DNA of 9,076 nt from an uncultured Gemella sp. (GTDB lineage Bacteria; Bacillota; Bacilli; Staphylococcales; Gemellaceae), in assembly GCA_945929765.1 (NCBI GenBank), contig CAMEOL010000032.1:1-9076 (forward strand), written 5' to 3'. Below the pieces are notes generated by a model. It did not search any database, had not been told where the DNA came from, and saw only the letters and a list, made by a program, of their open reading frames with translations. The position numbers and the translations under genes were made by a program. This document shows positions 1-6,402 of this stretch, in pieces (positions within the stretch are counted from its first letter, which is position 1; every line of letters starts with the position of its first letter).

Positions 1-319
1 TTTTTTGTACATTTTTATCTTGAAATTTATTTACACTTTTATTCTAACATTTACAAAATATACCAAAAAGAATTGTAGTCTATTATTTTAAATATATCTT
101 CTAGCTCTTCTGATTCCAAAGAATTAACTTTGTGGATTATACACCGCCAAGTTTAATATTTATCTTTATAGCATATTATATATATTATTATAAATTTTAC
201 TAGCAATTTCTCAATTTAAATATATTCTAGTTATTTTTGAAAATTTTCTGAAAATGTATTAGTTTGCTATTTACCCCTTATTATGTTAATATTAGTTTTA
301 TTAATAAGGAGGTAATATT
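1..319. other. AT-rich intergenic region upstream of the HAD phosphatase gene
   Basis: I see no convincing gene here. The stretch is very AT-rich, with stops in most frames. One short open stretch on the minus strand (51-152, 33 codons, no ATG) has a coding-like composition and ends in TAA; it could be a worn gene remnant, but nothing identifies it. The right end carries the promoter and ribosome binding site of the downstream gene. No clear terminator for a gene to the left is visible. Confidence 0.6.
264..292 (+). promoter_or_regulatory. Predicted sigma-A promoter of the HAD phosphatase gene
   Basis: A -35 box TTGCTA (264-269) is followed after exactly 17 bp by a -10 box TAATAT (287-292). 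A TG dinucleotide at 284-285 gives an extended -10 (TGTTAATAT). Transcription would start near position 299, just before the AAGGAGG ribosome binding site at 306-312. This is a pattern match only. Confidence 0.55.
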
Positions 320-1057
320 ATGACTAAACAAAATATTGCTGCATTTTTTGATATTGATGGGACATTGTATAGAGATTCTTTAATGACTGAACATTTCAAA
401 AAATTAATAAAATACGAAGTATTAGACGAAAAAATTTGGATAGATGAAATTCGTGAGCTATACATAAAATGGGACAATCGTGCAGGAGATTATGATAATT
501 ATTTGTTTGAACTATCGGAGTCTTACGTGCGGGCAATAACTAACTTAGACAAAAAAACTCTTGATTTTGTTGCAGACCAAGTTATGAAATTAACCGCTGA
601 TCGTGTTTATAAATTCACGAGAAATATTATAAAATTTCACAAGGATCAAGGGCACTTAGTATTTTTTATATCTGGAAGTCCTGATTATTTAGTTGAAAGA
701 ATGGGAAAAAAACACGGAGCTTTTCTTAGTGTCGGTAGTGGATATATAATGAAAGATGATAAGTTTACAGGAAAAGTTATTCCTATGTGGGATTCTGAAA
801 GCAAAAATAAAATGATCGATGAATTAGTAGCTACTTACAACATTAATCTGGATAATTCTTTTGCCTATGGTGATACTCACGGTGATTATCGAATGCTAAA
901 TAGAGTAGGAAATCCTGTTGCAATAAATCCTAGCAACGAGTTATTAAACGATATAAAAGAAAATGAAGAACTTTCTAAACGTGCTAAAATTATAATCGAA
1001 CGAAAAGATGTAATTTACCAACTAGACTCTTCTGTAAATATAATAAAAGAAAATTAA
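320..1057 (+). CDS. HAD-IB family phosphatase (SerB-like hydrolase)
   Basis: A 245-residue protein of the haloacid dehalogenase superfamily, subfamily IB, the group that contains phosphoserine phosphatase and related small-molecule phosphatases. Visible motifs: motif I FDIDGT with nucleophile Asp11 and general acid Asp13; motif II FISGSP with Ser118; a Lys near 162-164 as candidate motif III; motif IV YGDTHGD with Asp185 and Asp189, which would bind Mg2+. The helical insertion between motifs I and II (about residues 20-100) is the C1-type cap. There is no signal peptide, so it is probably cytosolic. The start is well supported: AAGGAGG (306-312) lies 7 nt before the ATG. It is the only plus-strand gene here and appears monocistronic, converging on ppdK. 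The substrate cannot be read from sequence; phosphoserine is possible but not shown. Confidence 0.88.
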   Translation: MTKQNIAAFFDIDGTLYRDSLMTEHFKKLIKYEVLDEKIWIDEIRELYIKWDNRAGDYDNYLFELSESYVRAITNLDKKTLDFVADQVMKLTADRVYKFTRNIIKFHKDQGHLVFFISGSPDYLVERMGKKHGAFLSVGSGYIMKDDKFTGKVIPMWDSESKNKMIDELVATYNINLDNSFAYGDTHGDYRMLNRVGNPVAINPSNELLNDIKENEELSKRAKIIIERKDVIYQLDSSVNIIKEN

Positions 1058-1067
1058 TAACTCTTTG

Positions 1068-1092
1068 CTGCATAATAAATATAAGGAATGTC
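1068..1092 (-). repeat. Possible fragment of a third repeat unit
   Basis: Read on the minus strand this stretch ends ...TTATGCAG and contains CATTCCTTATA. It resembles the tail of the unit at 1105-1206, which contains CATTCCTTATACAG. The 11 bases at 1080-1090 are the exact reverse complement of 1193-1203. It could be the broken end of another unit in the opposite orientation, or simply the outer arm of a large stem. Confidence 0.35.
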
Positions 1093-1104
1093 AGTTGAAA
1101 TAAT

Positions 1105-1206
1105 GGCTCCCTAGCAAATATGATATGTTAAAAATATTCTTAACAAAGAACAAGCACTGTATAAGAATATTATCCTATATTTTTAACCGCTGCATTCCTT
1201 ATACAG
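1105..1206 (+). repeat. Structured repeat unit, left copy (about 102 nt)
   Basis: The unit begins GGCTCCCTAGCAAATA, continues with TGTTAAAA and ATTCTTA, and ends CTTATACAG. The same blocks occur in the same order in the right copy on the other strand. It can fold: 1127-1137 is the perfect complement of 1177-1187 (11 bp), and 1133-1142 of 1162-1171 (10 bp, an alternative pairing). CTGTATAAG (1157-1165) and CTTATACAG (1198-1206) are a further 9-bp inverted repeat. It has no coding potential. It could be a non-autonomous element derived from an insertion sequence, or a structured RNA. Confidence 0.55.
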
Positions 1207-1237
1207 CCTAATTATAAAGGGCTGGCCAAAAAGGAGA

Positions 1238-1348
1238 CTGTATAATAAATGCGGTTGTTATTATACATAGAATGTAACATTATTATGCACTCGGTTAACC
1301 GCCGAGTAAGAATGTTTTTATTTTAACAACCGTATTTGACATAGAGCC
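1238..1348 (-). repeat. Structured repeat unit, right copy (about 111 nt)
   Basis: On the minus strand it begins GGCTCTATGTCAAATA, then GGTTGTTAAAA, ATTCTTA, AACCGC and ends ATTATACAG, matching the block order of the left copy. It folds well: 1248-1260 pairs with 1324-1336 (13 bp, one G-U), 1276-1281 with 1311-1316, and 1289-1294 with 1302-1307 around the palindrome CGGTTAACCG. The stem sequences differ from those of the left copy while pairing is kept. The GGCTC-type ends face outwards, so 1105-1348 is bounded by an imperfect inverted repeat of about 16 bp, 12 matching. I see no exact flanking target duplication. Confidence 0.55.
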
Positions 1349-1371
1349 AAAAAAAAGGAAAATCAGCCCCA

Positions 1372-1402
1372 AAAAAAGAGATGCAAAACACATCTCTTTT
1401 TT
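1372..1402. terminator. Bidirectional Rho-independent terminator
   Basis: A 12-bp perfect stem (AAAAAAGAGATG, 1372-1383, with CATCTCTTTTTT, 1391-1402) encloses a 7-nt loop. Because the arms begin and end in A and T runs, it has a U tract in both directions. It lies between the plus-strand HAD gene and the minus-strand ppdK, 31 bp past the ppdK stop, and probably ends transcripts from both. Confidence 0.88.
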
Positions 1403-1433
1403 ATATTTATTTATTTTTCTAACAACCTAATAA

Positions 1434-4076
1434 TTATTTATTAGTGTTTTCTGATACTATCCCTTTATTTTTTATAGCTGTTTTTGCTGCAGCTAGTTTT
1501 GCGATCAATACTCGGTAAGGTGAACAAGATACATAGTCAAGTCCAATGTTACCTACAGACTCGATAGATTTTTCGTCCCCTCCGTGCTCTCCACAAATTC
1601 CTAGTTTTATATTAGGTCTTACCGTTTTTGCTTTTTGGATAGCTATCTTCATAAGTTCAACTACTCCGCTTTCGTCAATATTAACGAATGGATCACTTTC
1701 TAGGATATTTTTCTTTTTATAAATATCGATAAATTTCTCGGCATCATCTCGAGAGTATCCAAACGCTAATTGAGTTAAATCGTTAGTACCAAAACTGAAG
1801 AATTCTGCATGTTCAGCTATTCTGTCCGCTACTAAACAAGCACGTGGTATTTCGATCATTGTTCCTATTTTATAAGTAAATGCTGTTCCATATTGTTGAA
1901 TATCTTTTTCTAATAGGTTTTCGATAGCATCTTTTAAGTATTTTAATTCTGCACTTATCCCTACTAATGGAATCATTACTTCTACTACTACTTTTGTTCC
2001 TTCTTTTTCTGCTCTTATTGCTGCTTGGCTAATTGCTTTTGCTTGCATTAAGTAAATTTCTGGATATGTTACACCTAAACGGCAACCACGGTGCCCCATC
2101 ATCGGGTTAAATTCTGCGATACTCTTAATTTTGTTTTCTAATTGTTCTACAGAAATTTCTAGTTCTTTTGCTATAATTTCTATAGTTTTTGCATCATGAG
2201 GTAAAAATTCGTGTAACGGTGGATCTAATAGACGAATATTAACTGATTTACCGTCTGCTTCTTTAAATATTTTGTAGAAATCTTCACTTTGAATCGGTTG
2301 TAATTTATCTAAAAATACTTTTCTTTCTGCTTCATTTGCTGCTAGAATCATTTTTCTAACTAGACTTATACGATCTTCTTCAAAGAACATATGTTCTGTT
2401 CGGCAAAGTCCTATTCCTTCTGCACCAAAACCAAATCCTGCTTTTGCATCTCTTTCGTTATCAGCATTCACTAATACTTTTAGTTCACGTATTTCGTCTG
2501 CCCAATCTATTATCTTCTTAAAGCTGTCTGTAAATGATGAGTCTGATTTTTTTATTTCTCCTAGATAAACTTTTCCACTACTTCCATCTACCGAAATTAT
2601 ATCTCCTTCTTTTAGAAGTGTGTCTCCTACTCGCATAGTTTTGCTAGTATAGTCAATTATCATATTTTGAGATCCACATACACAGCATTTACCCATACCT
2701 CGAGCTACTACTGCTGCGTGAGATGTCATCCCTCCACGTGAAGTTACTATAGCTTGTGAACTTACCATTCCTTCTATATCTTCTGGCGATGTCTCTTCTC
2801 GAACTAATATTACATCTTTTTCTGCCGAAGCTGCTACTGCATCTTCTGCAGTAAAGTATATTGCTCCTGTTGCTGCTCCTGGTGATGCTGCAAGACCATT
2901 TGTTAATAATGTTGCTTGTTTTAGTGCTGATGGTTCGAATGTTGGGTGTAGAAGCTGGTTAATGTCATCTGAACTAATACGCATTAATGCTTCTTCTTTG
3001 CTAATTATTCCTTGTTCTACTAGAGATACTGCTATTTCAACTGCTGCAAGAGCTGTTCGTTTACCATTTCTTGTTTGTAGTATGTATAATTTCCCACTTT
3101 CTATTGTAAACTCAATATCTTGCATATCTTTGTAATGATGCTCTAGTTTTTTTGTTAATGCTAGTAATTCATCATACAATTCTGGCAATTCTTCTTTTAG
3201 TACCGCTACTGGTTTTGGTGTTCTAATACCTGCAACAACGTCTTCTCCTTGTGCATTAATTAAGTACTCTCCAAACAACTTATCTTCTCCGGTAGCTGGG
3301 TTTCTACTGAAGCATACTCCTGTTCCACAGTCATCTCCCATGTTACCAAATACCATTGCCTGAATATTTACAGCTGTTCCTAGTTTGTCACTAATTCCAT
3401 TTAAACGGCGATATACTTTTGCTCTGTTGTTGTTCCATGATTTAAATACAGCTTCTATAGCTAGCATAAGTTGCTCTTTTACATTTGATGGGAAATCTTT
3501 TCCTATTTCTTTTTTGTAAATCTTCTTAAATTCTTCTACTACTTTAAATAAATCTTCTGCTGTCATTTCGCTATCTTGTTCATAACCATTTTCTTGACGA
3601 ACACGAGATAGAACCGCTTCAAATTTGTATTTTTCGACATCCATTACTACGTCAGAGAACATTTGTATAAATCTTCTATAGCTGTCATAAGCAAAACGAT
3701 AATCGTTATTTTTCTTCGCCAACACTATTGTAGTTTCATCATTTAACCCTAAGTTTAAGATAGTGTCCATCATACCAGGCATCGAAAATACTGCTCCACT
3801 TCTTACCGATACTAATAACGGATTTTCTAAACTCCCCAGTTGTTTCCCCATTGTTTTTTCTAACACTTCTAATTGTTCATTTATTTGTTTTATGATTTCT
3901 GGTTTTATACGCATTCCGTTGTCATAATAATCATTACAACTTTCTGTCGTAATTGTAAATCCAGGAGGAACGCTAATTCCCAATGAACTCATCTCTGCTA
4001 AGTTCGCCCCTTTTCCTCCTAATAAAGATTTCATTTCTTTATTACCTTCTGTAAAATTGTAAACAAATTTTGTCAT
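1434..4076 (-). CDS. ppdK: Pyruvate, phosphate dikinase
   Basis: An 880-residue PPDK, the full family length, which reversibly converts ATP, Pi and pyruvate into AMP, PPi and PEP in the cytosol. Domains in order: N-terminal nucleotide-binding domain (about 1-340) with GGKGANLAEM at 20-29 and the SVRSGAVFSMPGMMDT block at 90-105; phosphohistidine swivel domain (about 390-505) with GGMTSHAAVVARG, catalytic His453 and regulatory Thr451; C-terminal PEP/pyruvate TIM-barrel domain (about 520-870) with GFGAEGIGLCRTEH near 549, GTMIEIPRA near 738, SFGTNDLTQ near 761 and the conserved Cys828 in GICGEHGG. The start is supported by AAGGGG (4086-4091) 9 nt before the ATG. The gene for its presumed regulator, ppsR, lies directly upstream across a 216-bp gap, so it may be co-transcribed or have its own promoter. 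All catalytic residues are intact. Confidence 0.97.
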   Translation of the reverse strand: MTKFVYNFTEGNKEMKSLLGGKGANLAEMSSLGISVPPGFTITTESCNDYYDNGMRIKPEIIKQINEQLEVLEKTMGKQLGSLENPLLVSVRSGAVFSMPGMMDTILNLGLNDETTIVLAKKNNDYRFAYDSYRRFIQMFSDVVMDVEKYKFEAVLSRVRQENGYEQDSEMTAEDLFKVVEEFKKIYKKEIGKDFPSNVKEQLMLAIEAVFKSWNNNRAKVYRRLNGISDKLGTAVNIQAMVFGNMGDDCGTGVCFSRNPATGEDKLFGEYLINAQGEDVVAGIRTPKPVAVLKEELPELYDELLALTKKLEHHYKDMQDIEFTIESGKLYILQTRNGKRTALAAVEIAVSLVEQGIISKEEALMRISSDDINQLLHPTFEPSALKQATLLTNGLAASPGAATGAIYFTAEDAVAASAEKDVILVREETSPEDIEGMVSSQAIVTSRGGMTSHAAVVARGMGKCCVCGSQNMIIDYTSKTMRVGDTLLKEGDIISVDGSSGKVYLGEIKKSDSSFTDSFKKIIDWADEIRELKVLVNADNERDAKAGFGFGAEGIGLCRTEHMFFEEDRISLVRKMILAANEAERKVFLDKLQPIQSEDFYKIFKEADGKSVNIRLLDPPLHEFLPHDAKTIEIIAKELEISVEQLENKIKSIAEFNPMMGHRGCRLGVTYPEIYLMQAKAISQAAIRAEKEGTKVVVEVMIPLVGISAELKYLKDAIENLLEKDIQQYGTAFTYKIGTMIEIPRACLVADRIAEHAEFFSFGTNDLTQLAFGYSRDDAEKFIDIYKKKNILESDPFVNIDESGVVELMKIAIQKAKTVRPNIKLGICGEHGGDEKSIESVGNIGLDYVSCSPYRVLIAKLAAAKTAIKNKGIVSENTNK

Positions 4077-4292
4077 ATTATTTTTCCCCTTGATATATTT
4101 ATTTCCTTATTTTATTTTTTTCTTTCTAAACATCAACTAAAAATCGTAATTTATTATCAATCAATTATCATAAACGAAGTTTACTAAATCTCGAAAAAAC
4201 TTTCGAAATGCCATTTAGAAATTAATACACTTCTATTTATAATTAATTATTAACTTTGAGCTTTTATCGTTCAGCTAATTGTACTCATAATT
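4077..4292 (-). promoter_or_regulatory. ppdK leader region with a small dyad; no clear promoter
   Basis: This 216-bp gap has no hairpin plus U tract that would stop transcription from ppsR, and no convincing -35/-10 pair on the minus strand. A short dyad TCGAAA (4191-4196) / TTTCGA (4201-4206) with a 4-nt loop, overlapping a looser pairing of 4175-4182 with 4197-4205, is the only visible symmetric element and could be an operator. PpdK expression may come from read-through, from a weak regulated promoter here, or both. Confidence 0.3.
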
Positions 4293-5114
4293 CTAGATAT
4301 TTGTTATATTTAGACCACGTTCTTTTATTATGTCTATTATTATTTCTGCCGTTTCTTCTATCGCTTTATTTTGAACATTAATAATCGGACAATTTAATTT
4401 TTTCATTATCTCTGTAGCATATTCTAATTCTTCAAAAATACGCATTTCTGTAGAGTAACTATTATCTCCCATAACTCCTAAAGATTTTAATCTTTCTGAA
4501 CGAACTCCGTTAAGATGTTCGATAGAAGTTGTTAGTCCTATTATTTTTCTATTATCTATTTCAAAAATTTGCTTTGGTAAGCTTATTTCTGGTACTAACG
4601 GCAAGTTCATTACTTTTATATTTTTGTTCGCTAAATACATACTTAAAGGTGTTTTTGATGTTCTTGATACCCCTAATATTACTATATCTGCTTCTAACAA
4701 ACCATTAACATCTTTTCCGTCGTCATAACGAACTGCAAATTCTAGTGCATCGACCCTCCTGAAGTAACTTTCTCCCAGTTTTCTTATTTCTCCTGGGCGG
4801 TTTTTTATTTTTTTATTAAATTTGCTTTCTAGTGTCGATAATAGAGTTGTGAGTATGTCTATTACTACTATATTTTTATTCTTTGCTAATTCTTTTGTGT
4901 AATTTGATAACTCTGATGTTACGATTGTTTGTACTATTAAATCGTTGTCCCTTATTTCTACGAATACATTATCTATATCTTCTTTGGTTGCTATTCCTGG
5001 AATTTTTTTTATTATGTAGTCATCTATTTCTAGATCAAACTGTGCTAATCCCGCTCTTACTACATCTGTAGCAGTATTTCCTAAAGAATCTGACAAGATG
5101 TATATGTTTATCAT
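4293..5114 (-). CDS. ppsR: PPDK regulatory protein (bifunctional kinase / Pi-dependent phosphorylase, DUF299 family)
   Basis: A 273-residue protein of the family whose members inactivate PPDK or PEP synthase by ADP-dependent phosphorylation of a threonine two residues before the catalytic histidine, and reactivate it by Pi-dependent removal. Visible features (numbered from the 5114 start): N-terminal IYILSDSLGNTA block near 4-15; FRRVDALEFAVRYDDG near 118-133; P-loop-like GVSRTSKTP at 148-156; PEISLPKQIF at 175-184; GLTTS at 193-197; RMFEELEYA-like RIFEELEYA near 225-233. The frame is open to an ATG at 5132, but that ATG lacks a ribosome binding site. The ATG at 5114 has GGAGGG (5120-5125) 5 nt upstream and begins 1 nt after the ccpN stop, so I chose it. 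The target threonine is present in the neighbouring PpdK, which supports the role. Confidence 0.93.
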   Translation of the reverse strand: MINIYILSDSLGNTATDVVRAGLAQFDLEIDDYIIKKIPGIATKEDIDNVFVEIRDNDLIVQTIVTSELSNYTKELAKNKNIVVIDILTTLLSTLESKFNKKIKNRPGEIRKLGESYFRRVDALEFAVRYDDGKDVNGLLEADIVILGVSRTSKTPLSMYLANKNIKVMNLPLVPEISLPKQIFEIDNRKIIGLTTSIEHLNGVRSERLKSLGVMGDNSYSTEMRIFEELEYATEIMKKLNCPIINVQNKAIEETAEIIIDIIKERGLNITNI

Positions 5115-5115
5115 T

Positions 5116-5733
5116 TTATCCCTCCAATTCATCTAGCAAAGTTCTAATTACTGTTGTTTTCGATACTCTACCTATTACTTTTTTTCCATTTTCTTCTTTT
5201 ATTACTGGCAAGCAATCTATTTCATGAGTAATTATTTTTCTTATTGCATCTACAATACTTTCACCTTCGTGTAAATATACGACATTTGGAACTCTCGTCA
5301 TCGCCATCGCTACAGGTAGATTATGCTCACTACTGTTAGCAAGCAACATCTTTAATAAATCTTTTCTTGATACTACTCCAGCTAAATTATTTTCTTCATC
5401 TACTATAAATAACGTCCCTATATCATGTAAAAATAATATTGATACTACCTCTGCAAAAGTATTAGTGGCTTTAGCTGTTATTGCAACTCCCATAACCTCT
5501 TCTACTTTCGTAGATTTTAATGTATCATAGTTTTTATTTCCTACATAATCTCCATTATAAAAATATCCCACATTAGTTTTTGATTCTAATATGCCTAATT
5601 TAACTAGAATAGCAAGTTCTGTTCTAATAGTAGATTTACTTAAAGATAATTCATTAGCTATTTCATCACCTGTTATCGGAGCATATTTCTTTACTATTTT
5701 TACTATTTTTTTCTCTCTATTAGAAAGTTCCAT
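5116..5733 (-). CDS. ccpN: CcpN-like transcriptional regulator (HTH plus two CBS domains)
   Basis: A 205-residue protein close to the length of Bacillus subtilis CcpN. The N-terminal winged helix-turn-helix covers about residues 5-60, with helix-turn-helix core ITGDEIANELSLSKSTIRTE at 20-39. Two CBS domains follow (about 75-135 and 140-200), with the typical GVVSRKDLLK at 119-128 and IGRVSKTTVIRTL at 187-199. In B. subtilis CcpN represses gluconeogenic genes (gapB, pckA) on glucose, and its CBS domains sense adenine nucleotides; I infer a similar role here, with ppdK a likely target. The start is firm: AAGGAGG (5740-5746) lies 6 nt before the ATG. The stop is followed after one base by the ppsR start, so the pair is translationally coupled. 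The ppsR ribosome binding site lies inside the last ccpN codons. Confidence 0.9.
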   Translation of the reverse strand: MELSNREKKIVKIVKKYAPITGDEIANELSLSKSTIRTELAILVKLGILESKTNVGYFYNGDYVGNKNYDTLKSTKVEEVMGVAITAKATNTFAEVVSILFLHDIGTLFIVDEENNLAGVVSRKDLLKMLLANSSEHNLPVAMAMTRVPNVVYLHEGESIVDAIRKIITHEIDCLPVIKEENGKKVIGRVSKTTVIRTLLDELEG

Positions 5734-5762
5734 AGCTATCCTCCTTTTTCATTTCTAATGAA

Positions 5763-5791
5763 ATTATACATTAATAAATAAATAAATGCAA
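5763..5791 (-). promoter_or_regulatory. Predicted ccpN-ppsR promoter
   Basis: On the minus strand a -35 box TTGCAT (5786-5791) and a perfect -10 box TATAAT (5763-5768) are separated by exactly 17 bp. Transcription would start near 5756, about 10 nt before the ribosome binding site. The -35 box and most of the spacer lie within one arm of the 26-bp inverted repeat at 5772-5830, so anything binding or folding there could affect this promoter. Confidence 0.65.
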
Positions 5792-5830
5792 CATAATTTT
5801 TGTTATTATGTTGCATTTATTTATTTATTA
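5772..5830. repeat. Perfect 26-bp inverted repeat between ogt and ccpN
   Basis: Arms 5772-5797 and 5805-5830 are exact reverse complements, separated by a 7-nt loop (TTTTTGT). The core next to the loop is ATGCAACATAAT; the outer part is a TTTA-type repeat. It lies 24 bp beyond the ogt stop, so it may end the rrf2-ogt transcript, although its descending arm ends in UUUAUUUAUUUAUU rather than a clean U run. It also overlaps the ccpN promoter, so it may instead be an operator. Confidence 0.75.
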
Positions 5831-5853
5831 TAACTAGATTATACGCATTAATG

Positions 5854-6402
5854 TTAATCTTTATTGTTTTCATTTGACGTATATTTTTTAAAAAAATTTT
5901 TTTCTAAATTTAGTAAAATTCCTTTTTTCGTAAGTCCTTCTCGGTAACCTCGTAATGTTCCATCTTTACCTATAACTCTATGACACGGTATAACGATTAG
6001 CAATGGATTTTTTCCTATAGCTGTTGCAACCGCGCGAACTGATCTTTGATCTCCTATTTTGTCAGCTATGTCTTGATACGTAGTCGTTACTCCATAAGGA
6101 ATTTTTTGCAATTCTTGCCAAACTTTTAATTGGAATGACGTTCCTTTTAAGTCTAGATCAAAATTAAATTTGTATAATTCCCCTTTAAAGTAACCAAGCA
6201 ATTGTTTTTTATATATTGATAATTTACGCTTGTTTTGAAATATAGTATCCGCATTTAATAATTGTTTAATACCATTTATGTCTTTATTTTCTGAAGAAAT
6301 ATAGCATAGTCCTTTTTCGCTACATATTATTATATATTCAAAATGATTGTAGATTAATACATCATAATACAATTCTTTAACATTTGGCATATCTCTTACC
6401 AT
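5854..6402 (-). CDS. ogt: Methylated-DNA--[protein]-cysteine S-methyltransferase
   Basis: A 182-residue suicide repair protein that transfers alkyl groups from O6-alkylguanine (and O4-alkylthymine) in DNA to its own cysteine. An N-terminal ribonuclease-H-like domain (about 10-85) precedes the C-terminal DNA-binding domain (about 88-168). Key residues: IPCHRV with acceptor Cys140, the helix-turn-helix stretch SVRAVATAIGKNP (121-133) with the base-flipping Arg123 and Asn132, TTYQDIA near 107-113, and GYREGLTKKGILLNLE near 152-167. Length is normal. The ATG at 6402 overlaps the rrf2 stop by 7 nt and has no clear ribosome binding site, so translation probably depends on coupling to rrf2. An alternative ATG at 6390 is equally in frame and also lacks a well-spaced site. 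The symbol ogt follows family usage. Confidence 0.93.
   Translation of the reverse strand: MVRDMPNVKELYYDVLIYNHFEYIIICSEKGLCYISSENKDINGIKQLLNADTIFQNKRKLSIYKKQLLGYFKGELYKFNFDLDLKGTSFQLKVWQELQKIPYGVTTTYQDIADKIGDQRSVRAVATAIGKNPLLIVIPCHRVIGKDGTLRGYREGLTKKGILLNLEKNFFKKYTSNENNKD

Larger units (their letters stand above)
1058..1433. other. Intergenic region with structured repeats and a shared terminator
   Basis: This 376-bp gap between two convergent genes contains no open frame that looks coding. Nearly all of it is occupied by inverted and direct repeats (described separately) and, at its right end, a strong bidirectional terminator. A short GGGCTG (1219-1224) is complementary to CAGCCC (1364-1369), so the right-hand repeat unit is itself bracketed by a 6-bp inverted repeat. 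Confidence 0.7.

Noticed and set aside
1097..1356. 8-bp target site duplication flanking the 1105-1348 element
   Set aside because: The flanks GAAATAAT and AAAAAAAA match at only five of eight bases, no better than expected in such AT-rich DNA.
1068..1370. CRISPR array or tRNA gene in the repeat-rich gap
   Set aside because: There are no regularly spaced identical repeats with unique spacers, and no cloverleaf with the conserved T-loop and D-loop sequence.
4883..5071. Plus-strand open frame inside ppsR
   Set aside because: It lies wholly antisense to a well supported gene, has a leucine-rich composition typical of reverse-frame artefacts, and has no ribosome binding site.
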